Below are positions 56,945 through 62,878 of a DNA stretch of 62,878 nucleotides, piece after piece; within the stretch, counting starts at the first letter, position 1, and every line of letters begins with the position of its first letter. This DNA is from Armatimonadota bacterium (GTDB lineage: Bacteria; Armatimonadota; Chthonomonadetes; Chthonomonadales; CAJBBX01). The stretch covers positions 1 to 62,878 of the forward strand of contig JAPLCQ010000039.1 in assembly GCA_026392115.1 (NCBI GenBank), written 5' to 3'. A program made the position numbers and the translations under genes. The notes under the pieces are model-generated. The model ran no database searches and was not told where the DNA came from. It worked only from the letters and a program-made list of their open reading frames with translations.

Positions 56945-58447
56945 ATGCGCATGATGGGCTTGGAGACCGAGTACGGTATCGCCGTCGAGGGATGCCCGGT
57001 GGAGGAACTGCTGGATGCCGGCATGGAGATCGTACGGGCGTATCCGGGGCCACACGTCGCGCTTTGGGACTACGGTCCCGAGAGCCCGCGGAGGGACCTG
57101 CGCGGCTTCACGGCGCCCATGCTCGCCCAGGATCCCGAGGACGCCCGGTACGACCGCGCCGATCGCCCCCGCACCCCCGTCGAGGTGGAGCGGAGCGACC
57201 GCGTTCTGGCCAACGGGGCGCGGTTCTACAACGACCACGGCCACCCCGAGTACGCCACCCCCGAGTGTCGCACAGTGGACGATCTGGTGGCGCACGACCG
57301 GGCAGGGGAGGGCGTGGTTCTGGCGGCCGCCGAGGCGTATGAGTCCGCGACGGGCAAGCACGTGCGCGTCTACCGCAACAACACAGATTTCCACGGAGCC
57401 ACCTACGGGTGCCACGAGAGCTACCTAACCAGACGGTGCGTTCCCCTGGCGGCGTTGGTGGAGGGTCTGACGCCCTTCCTGGTCACACGGCAGGCCTTTT
57501 GCGGTGCGGGCAAGGCGGGGATCGAGGATGGCGGCGCGGCGCGGCCGGGGTTCCAGATGTCGCAGCGGGCCGACTTCGTGGTGGTGCCGTTGAGCGTCGA
57601 TACGCTCTACAACCGGCCCCTATTCAACACGCGCGACGAGCCCCACGCTCCGGCTGCGGAGTTGGTGCGGCTGCACGTAATCCTGGGCGACGCGAACATG
57701 AGCGAGTGGGCCACCGCGATGAAGGCGGGAACCACCTCGCTGGCGCTGGAGCTAGTCGAGCAAGGGTGGCGACCGCCTGTAGCGCCGCCGGACCCGGTGG
57801 CAGCTGTGAAGGCCGTGTCGCGCGAGATCGGCCTGGGCCCACTGGGAGCGCTGAGCGCTACGGGGCGGTGGTCTGCCGTTGACGTGCAGCGGAGTTACCT
57901 GGACGCGGCGGCCAGGGCCTTCGGCGGCCGCGATGCCGGGACGGATCGGGTTCTGCGTGAGTGGACCGATGTGCTGGACGATCTGCGGGCCGATCCCGAG
58001 AGCGCGTTCGACCGCGTCGATTGGGTGGCCAAGCGTTCCCTGTTGCGCCAGTTCGCCGACGAAGAGGGGCTGGATTCCGTCGATCCTGCGATGCAGAGCC
58101 TCGATCTGGCGTACCATGACTTGCACCCAGAGCACGGGTTGCAGGTCGGGTTACGGCAGGCCGGGGCCGTTTGCCAGTGGGTCACCGAAGAGGCCGTCAC
58201 CCAGGCGCTGGCCGCACCGCCGGCCGACACACGGGCGGCGATCCGGGGGCACTTCGTGAGGCGGCACCCGGCCGAGTTGTTGAGCGTCTGCTGGTCGGGG
58301 CTGGAGGTGGGCTATCGCGGAGGCCGGGAGCGGATCGACCTCGGGCGGCTGGCCCAGGCCGACCTGACGCGTTGGCGCGAGCGGCTGGCCCGGGCCGTGG
58401 ACCTGGACGAGACGATGACGATCATGTCACAGCTAGAGGGACGCTGA
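56945..58447 (+). CDS. dop: Dop, Pup deamidase/depupylase
   Basis: Glutamine-synthetase-like enzyme that converts the C-terminal Gln of the modifier to Glu and removes it from substrates. Starts MRMMGLETEYGI. The insertion between residues about 46 and 86 (the Dop loop) separates it from PafA. The catalytic Asp is expected at residue 97 in FYNDHGHPEYATPEC. Downstream blocks include YRNNTDFHGATYGCHESYL, TRQAFCGAGK and ILGDANMSEWATAMK. A Dop is required here because the modifier ends in Gln. It lies 17 bases after arc and ahead of pup. Confidence 0.93.
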   Translation: MRMMGLETEYGIAVEGCPVEELLDAGMEIVRAYPGPHVALWDYGPESPRRDLRGFTAPMLAQDPEDARYDRADRPRTPVEVERSDRVLANGARFYNDHGHPEYATPECRTVDDLVAHDRAGEGVVLAAAEAYESATGKHVRVYRNNTDFHGATYGCHESYLTRRCVPLAALVEGLTPFLVTRQAFCGAGKAGIEDGGAARPGFQMSQRADFVVVPLSVDTLYNRPLFNTRDEPHAPAAELVRLHVILGDANMSEWATAMKAGTTSLALELVEQGWRPPVAPPDPVAAVKAVSREIGLGPLGALSATGRWSAVDVQRSYLDAAARAFGGRDAGTDRVLREWTDVLDDLRADPESAFDRVDWVAKRSLLRQFADEEGLDSVDPAMQSLDLAYHDLHPEHGLQVGLRQAGAVCQWVTEEAVTQALAAPPADTRAAIRGHFVRRHPAELLSVCWSGLEVGYRGGRERIDLGRLAQADLTRWRERLARAVDLDETMTIMSQLEGR

Positions 58448-58491
58448 CGGGCGCGACCGCGCTCGACGTGCGTCCTAGCAGGGAGGAAGCC

Positions 58492-58674
58492 ATGCATATC
58501 CGGCTCGAAGATCGAACCCCGCGGCCCGCGCCACCCACACCGCAGCGCAAAGAAGAGGGCGAAGGGCCCACGCGGCCCGACGTGAAACGGCCTGACAACA
58601 GCGACCTGCTGCGACGGATGCGCCGCGTCGACCCCGACGCCGCACGACGCTACCGGCAGAGGAGCGGCCAGTGA
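58492..58674 (+). CDS. pup: Pup/UBact-type protein modifier
   Basis: Small, charged, probably disordered 60-residue protein ending in RQRSGQ, with the C-terminal Gln that Dop must deamidate before PafA ligation. The C-terminal half (RRMRRVDPDAARRYRQR) matches the UBact variant of Pup found outside Actinobacteria; the final dipeptide Gly-Gly of Pup is Ser-Gly here. Lysines are Lys20 and Lys32. Good GGGAGGAA at 58481-58488 precedes the ATG. It lies between dop and prcB, the same position as pup in Mycobacterium, and its TGA overlaps the GTG of prcB. Confidence 0.93.
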   Translation: MHIRLEDRTPRPAPPTPQRKEEGEGPTRPDVKRPDNSDLLRRMRRVDPDAARRYRQRSGQ

Positions 58675-59480
58675 GGGGCGAATCGACAGATCTTCACTCA
58701 GCCATCGCCGGGCCCGACCCGGTTCTGGCGTTGCCGGTGCATCCGGGGCTCGGCGCAGGCGCGCCCGAGGCCTCACATGGTCAGGTTGCCCACGGCACCA
58801 CGGTCATCGCCGTGAAGTGCGTCGACGGCGTCATCAACGTGGGCGACCGCCGCGCCACGGCCAGCTACTCGGTCATGTACGACCAGGCCGAGAAGGTGCT
58901 GGCGCTGGATGACTTCACGCTGCTGGCGATCTCGGGGTCGTACGCGCGCTCCATCGAGGTGGTGCGCTACCTGCGCCACGCGTTCCGCTACTTCGAGCGG
59001 TCGCAACTCCAGCCCATGAGCCTGGACGGCAAGCTCTCCGAGGTGGCTCGCGCCGTGGCCGCCGGTTTGCCCATGGCCATGCAGGGGCTGGGCGGCTTCA
59101 TTCCGATCCTGAGCACGTGGGACCCGTCCGCCGGGGAGCCGCGCATCTTCTTCTACGACGCCATGGGCGCCCGGTTCGAGAGCGCGGAATACGGCGCGGC
59201 CGGGTCCGGCTCGGTCCAGATCCGCGGCGCGTTCGAGTATGTGGTTCGCACCAAGAGCCCTTTCCGCCAAATGCCCCGTGCCGACGCCCTTCGCGAGGCG
59301 CTGCGGCTGCTGGATATCGCCGCCGACCTGGATGCGGCGACGGGCGGCTGGGCCAAGGTGCTGCCGCTGGCGCGTGTGATCACGGCCGAAGGCATTCAGG
59401 ACGTGGGCGAGGCTGAACTGCGCGCGGCCGTGGCGGGTCTGGCGCAGGGCGAGGCGACCTTCGTCGCCGATAGGGGATAG
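58671..59480 (+). CDS. prcB: Proteasome beta subunit
   Basis: Catalytic subunit of the 20S core. A 42-residue propeptide ends in HG, and autocleavage exposes Thr43 as the N-terminal nucleophile (GTTVIAVKC). In mature numbering Asp17, Arg19 and Lys33 are all present (VGDRRAT and DQAEKV), so the active site is complete. SGSYARSIEV and YGAAGSGSVQ are conserved structural turns. The GTG start overlaps the pup stop. Length 269 residues. Confidence 0.95.
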   Translation: MRGESTDLHSAIAGPDPVLALPVHPGLGAGAPEASHGQVAHGTTVIAVKCVDGVINVGDRRATASYSVMYDQAEKVLALDDFTLLAISGSYARSIEVVRYLRHAFRYFERSQLQPMSLDGKLSEVARAVAAGLPMAMQGLGGFIPILSTWDPSAGEPRIFFYDAMGARFESAEYGAAGSGSVQIRGAFEYVVRTKSPFRQMPRADALREALRLLDIAADLDAATGGWAKVLPLARVITAEGIQDVGEAELRAAVAGLAQGEATFVADRG

Positions 59481-59487
59481 CGGCGAA

Positions 59488-60279
59488 ATGATGCTCAGTC
59501 CTTACGACTTCAACGAGGCCTTCAACCAGCGGCGCGACCACGCCGAGGAGGGCTTGCGTCAGGGGAGCCCCGTGGCGGGCCTCAGCCTCGACCTGGGGGT
59601 GCTGCTCATCACGGTGCGCCGCACCCAGCGCAAAGTATACGAAGTCTACGACCGCATGATGCTCTCGGCCGTGGGCAACCAGTCCGACATCGAGGCCGTG
59701 CGCATCGGCGCCGTTGACGTGGCGCATCGCGAGGGCTACCAGCGGAGCCCGGACGACGTGACGGCCCAGCGGCTGGTGGGCTTCTCGCTGAGCCCGGTTC
59801 TGAAGGAGCTCTTCCGCGACCAGTGGCGGTCGCCAGCCGTGGTTCGCGCGCTCTTTGCCGAGATGGGCAAGCTGCCGGCAGACGACGCCTTCTTCGCGCT
59901 GAACTACGACGGTGAGTTCGTCCGCTCCAGCCGGTGCGCCGCGGTCGCAGGCACGCCGCAGGCCGAGGCGCGCATGGTGGAAGAGCTAGCCACCGTAAGC
60001 ACGGACGCATCGCTGGGCGACGCGGTGCGGGCCGGTCTGCTGGCCTGGGCCGGCGCGTGGCGGGCCGTCACAGCGGACCCCGGCGGCCGCGGCCAGGCGA
60101 GCGAGGCGCCGGCCGGTCCGGACGCCGCCCTCGGCACGCTGGCCGAGCAACTGAAAGACGGCCGCGTCGAGGTGGGGCTGTTGGACCGAGCCAGCCGCCG
60201 CGAGAGCCGCTTCCGCAGGCTGGGCGAGGATGATCTGGCCGAGGTCGTAGCGCCGCTCCGGAGGGGGAGCGGGGAGTAG
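59488..60279 (+). CDS. prcA: Proteasome alpha subunit
   Basis: Gate-forming subunit of the 20S core. It opens MMLSPYDFNEAFNQRRDHAEEGL, matching the bacterial alpha N-terminus (SPYDF..Q.R), and continues LITVRRTQRKVYEVYDRMMLSAVGNQSDIEAVR. The fold lacks a catalytic Thr, as expected. The C-terminal 80 residues are Ala/Gly-rich and diverge. Length 263 residues. Seven bases separate it from prcB. Confidence 0.93.
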   Translation: MMLSPYDFNEAFNQRRDHAEEGLRQGSPVAGLSLDLGVLLITVRRTQRKVYEVYDRMMLSAVGNQSDIEAVRIGAVDVAHREGYQRSPDDVTAQRLVGFSLSPVLKELFRDQWRSPAVVRALFAEMGKLPADDAFFALNYDGEFVRSSRCAAVAGTPQAEARMVEELATVSTDASLGDAVRAGLLAWAGAWRAVTADPGGRGQASEAPAGPDAALGTLAEQLKDGRVEVGLLDRASRRESRFRRLGEDDLAEVVAPLRRGSGE

Positions 60280-60280
60280 C

Positions 60281-61780
60281 ATGGCGCCCATCCCGCTGGC
60301 CGGGAGACGGGTCTTCGGCCTGGAGACCGAGTTCGGGTGCCTGGTTCGCGACCCCGCGGCCGGCGACGCCGAGGGCATCGTCCACCTGGTGAAAGACCAT
60401 GCGTTCCTGAAGCGGCGGCTGGGCCTGCTGGATCTGCACGCCAGGGACATCGCGTTCGAGCCGCCCCGCACAGGCGGCTTCCTGACCAATGGCGGCCGGC
60501 TCTACATCGACATGGTGGGGAGCCACGAGGAGTACGCCACGCCGGAGTGCATGGATCTGGAGGACCTGCTGGCCTACGACCGCGCCGGGCGGGCGTTGCT
60601 GGTGGACCTGCTGGACGACCTGGGTCTCACCGGCGCGGCCAGTTTCCACTGCAACTCCGTGGACCACTTCGGCGGCCATACCTTCGGGTGCCACGAGAAC
60701 TACCTCGTACGCATTGAGGAGAGCTCGTTCGTCGAGGCCCTTACGGCCCTGCTGCCCTTCCTCATCACGCGGCAGGTCTATGCGGGCGTCGGGCGGGTGG
60801 GCGGCCATCGGCTCACGCGGCCCAGCAGCAAGGACAACGTGCTACAGGTGGGCGAGCATGAGATCGACACCGTCTGGGTGAGCAACTTCTACGGGGTCGA
60901 GATCGACCCGACGGTGGATTTCCAGCTCTCGCAGCGGGCCGACCACATTGTGCGGGCCATCTCCTCGCGGGTGCGGTTCAACCGGGCCATCATCAACCCC
61001 AAGTGGGACAGCTACTACGACTACGAGGAGACACACCGGCTCCACATCCTCTTCGGCGAGGCCAACATGAGCGAGTATGCGGCCAAGCTCAAGGTGGGGG
61101 CCACCGTGCTGGTGCTCGACCTGTTGGAGATGCATGAAGCGCCCGACGACCTGGGCCTGCGCGAGCCGCTCATCGCGCTGCGCCAAATCTCGAGAGATCC
61201 GTCGCTCCGCTGGCTCGTGCGCCTGGAGGACGGTCGCATCCTCTCGGCGCTGGATATCCAGAGGAGGTACCTCACGGCCGCCGACCGTCTGTTGGCCGGG
61301 CGCGATGCGCAGACCGACTGGGTGTTGCGGGAGTGGCGGCGAACACTGGACGACCTGCAGGTGAACCCGCTCGCCACCGCGGACCGGCTCGACTGGGCGG
61401 CCAAGCGGTCGGCCCTGTCGCGCTTCATGGAGGCCGATGGTGGCTCGTGGCAGGACGATGTGATGCAGAGCCTCGATCTGGAGTACCACAACGTCGACCC
61501 GCGCGACAGCCTCCACGCCGCGCTGGAGGATGCAGGCGAGATGCCGCGCCTCACGTCGCCCGTGGCCGTGCATCGGGCGCTGACCGGCCCGCCGCAGAAC
61601 ACGCGGGCCATGGGACGATCCATGGTGATCGAGGAGCTGCTGCGGCATCCCGACGCCCTCTACGTCATCGATTGGGACGCGGTGTACGTCGAGGACCAGC
61701 CCGCGCTCCCGCTCCGCAACCCCTTCCACACCTACGAGCGCGAGGCTGCGCGCTTCACGCAGCGCCTACGGCGCGGCTGA
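60281..61780 (+). CDS. pafA: PafA, Pup--protein ligase
   Basis: Attaches the Glu-ended modifier to substrate lysines using ATP. It opens RRVFGLETEFGC and lacks the Dop loop. The predicted catalytic Asp77 is in RLYIDMVGSHEEYATPEC, where one extra residue separates Asp from GSH and the usual Pro is Glu, compared with the mycobacterial DVGSHPEYATAEC. Later blocks include NSVDHFGGHTFGCHENYL, FQLSQRADHI and LFGEANMSEYAAKL. It begins two bases after prcA, closing the operon. Length 499 residues. Confidence 0.93.
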   Translation: MAPIPLAGRRVFGLETEFGCLVRDPAAGDAEGIVHLVKDHAFLKRRLGLLDLHARDIAFEPPRTGGFLTNGGRLYIDMVGSHEEYATPECMDLEDLLAYDRAGRALLVDLLDDLGLTGAASFHCNSVDHFGGHTFGCHENYLVRIEESSFVEALTALLPFLITRQVYAGVGRVGGHRLTRPSSKDNVLQVGEHEIDTVWVSNFYGVEIDPTVDFQLSQRADHIVRAISSRVRFNRAIINPKWDSYYDYEETHRLHILFGEANMSEYAAKLKVGATVLVLDLLEMHEAPDDLGLREPLIALRQISRDPSLRWLVRLEDGRILSALDIQRRYLTAADRLLAGRDAQTDWVLREWRRTLDDLQVNPLATADRLDWAAKRSALSRFMEADGGSWQDDVMQSLDLEYHNVDPRDSLHAALEDAGEMPRLTSPVAVHRALTGPPQNTRAMGRSMVIEELLRHPDALYVIDWDAVYVEDQPALPLRNPFHTYEREAARFTQRLRRG

Positions 61781-61818
61781 TCCTCGGAAGGTAAGCCCCG
61801 AGGCGACGGCGAACCTAA

Positions 61819-61837
61819 CTCCAGTCACTTCTGGAGG
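61819..61837 (+). promoter_or_regulatory. Hairpin masking the ribosome site of the oxidoreductase gene
   Basis: CTCCAG (61819-61824) pairs with CTGGAG (61831-61836) around a six-base loop. The Shine-Dalgarno GGAGG is at 61833-61837, so four of its five bases are in the stem, eight bases before the ATG. This may limit or tune translation. The gap between pafA and this gene is 64 bases. Confidence 0.5.
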
Positions 61838-61844
61838 TGCAAGC

Positions 61845-62867
61845 ATGTCGCGCAAGTACCGTTTGGGCATCGCGTCGCTGGTCCATGACCACGTCTGGGG
61901 CGAGCTGAACCACTGGGCCAAAGAGGCCGACGTCGAGATCGTCGCAGCCGGCGATGTGAATCAGGAGCTTCGGGACCGGGTGAGGGCCGACTACGGCGTT
62001 CCCCGGCTCTATGGATCCTGGCAGGCAATGCTGGAGGCCGAGGAACTGGACCTCGTGCAGGCCGCGGCTGAGAACAGCGCCGGGGCGGACATCGTGGAGG
62101 CATGCGCGGCACGGGGCATCCACGTCGTCAGCGAGAAGCCCATGGCAGCCACGCTGGCACAGGCGAACCGCATGGTGGCCGCCGCCCGGTCGGCAGGCAC
62201 GCTGCTGCTGGTCAACTGGCCCACGGCATGGCAACCGGCGATTCAGGAGATGGAGCGGCGCATTCTGGGCGGCGAGATCGGCCGGGTCTTCTACTTCAAG
62301 CAGCGGTCGGCGCACAACGGCCCCATGGAGATCGGCTGCAGCCCCTACTTCTGGAAGTGGCTCTACGACGAGCAACTCAACGGCGCAGGCGCCCTGATGG
62401 ACTACTGCTGCTACTCGGCCGACATGTGCGCCCGGTTCCTCGGCCTGCCCGAAAGCGTCACGGGCTTCCGGGCCACGCTGGTCAAGGACTATGCCATCCC
62501 CGACGACAACGCGATCATCGTCATGAAGTATCCCGGCGCGTTCGGCATCGCCGAGGCCTGCTGGACGCAGACGGTGCCCTACGCCACGCCCAATCCCGTG
62601 GCCTACGGCACGGGCGGCAGTCTGGCCGTCCATGGCGACGAGGTCGTGATCGAGACGCCGGAAGGGCGTCGCGAGATCGAGCCCGCACCGCCGGTCGCGC
62701 CGATGCAGAGCGCGGCGCAGTACCTGCTGCACTGCCTGCGGACCGGCGAGCCGGTCCGGGGCTTCTGCAGCATGGAGGTGAGCCGCGACGCCCAGGAGAT
62801 CCTGGAGGCGGGCAAGCGGGCGGCCGACACCGGGGTGGCGCAGTCCTTGCCGTTGGCTTCTGCGTAG
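61845..62867 (+). CDS. Gfo/Idh/MocA-family oxidoreductase
   Basis: NAD(P)-dependent oxidoreductase of the glucose-fructose/inositol dehydrogenase family. The Rossmann start is unusual (LGIASLVHDHVWGEL rather than a plain GxGxxG), but the hallmark VVSEKPMAATLAQAN with the catalytic Lys is present, followed by GALMDYCCYSADM in the C-terminal domain, where the family often has a conserved Asp-His pair. Length 340 residues. It follows the proteasome operon on the same strand and may be co-transcribed, though no functional link is evident. Substrate unknown. Confidence 0.88.
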   Translation: MSRKYRLGIASLVHDHVWGELNHWAKEADVEIVAAGDVNQELRDRVRADYGVPRLYGSWQAMLEAEELDLVQAAAENSAGADIVEACAARGIHVVSEKPMAATLAQANRMVAAARSAGTLLLVNWPTAWQPAIQEMERRILGGEIGRVFYFKQRSAHNGPMEIGCSPYFWKWLYDEQLNGAGALMDYCCYSADMCARFLGLPESVTGFRATLVKDYAIPDDNAIIVMKYPGAFGIAEACWTQTVPYATPNPVAYGTGGSLAVHGDEVVIETPEGRREIEPAPPVAPMQSAAQYLLHCLRTGEPVRGFCSMEVSRDAQEILEAGKRAADTGVAQSLPLASA

Positions 62868-62878
62868 GGCTGCCTCTA

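Overview
This is a GC-rich, gene-dense stretch of a bacterial chromosome with almost no intergenic DNA; no gap exceeds about 200 bases. A type IV pilus secretin, several lipoproteins and MltG point to a cell with two membranes. A Pup/UBact-type proteasome operon, very large pilus-associated exported proteins, and sugar-related genes fit Armatimonadota best. That placement is an inference; Planctomycetota or Verrucomicrobiota relatives are not excluded. I saw no rRNA, tRNA, CRISPR array, transposase or phage gene.

Layout. 131-10695 holds housekeeping genes on the plus strand: a PpiC lipoprotein, a YabN-type MazG, a NAGPA-domain protein, a glycyl radical enzyme, uvrB, ruvX-mltG, yqeG and aroE. 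10722-44341 is one long pilus locus: pilB, pilT, pilC and pilD, then a minor-pilin series in FimU-PilV-PilW-PilX-PilY1 order with very large products (up to about 2,690 residues), then pilM, pilN, pilO, pilP, an extra secretin N-domain gene and pilQ. It closes at a strong rho-independent terminator. 44422-51538 carries aroC-aroK-aroB, a small membrane protein, a PASTA protein whose kinase domain looks dead, rpe, another small membrane protein and ribD. 51525-55035 is on the minus strand: an ECF sigma factor, a DeoR-type regulator and glmS. 55212-61780 is a complete arc-dop-pup-prcB-prcA-pafA operon, followed by a Gfo/Idh/MocA oxidoreductase.

How the parts work together. PilB and PilT power extension and retraction through PilC, with PilMNOPQ as the envelope-spanning channel. 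PilD processes the prepilins, and the large proteins probably sit at or near the pilus tip. In the proteolysis operon, Dop should prepare the Gln-ended modifier, PafA should attach it to lysines, ARC should unfold tagged proteins, and the alpha/beta core should degrade them. The ECF sigma gene is divergent from this operon, and ECF-like promoter motifs face both ways.

Oddities. Two conserved enzymes (YabN/MazG and RibD) appear to have lost a short coding stretch, with a frame change, near their N-termini. The largest pilus gene carries a single frameshift. MltG seems to start at ACG. Gly/Met-rich tracts recur in five consecutive pilus genes. A 22-bp-phased TGTCA array lies upstream of the DeoR gene.
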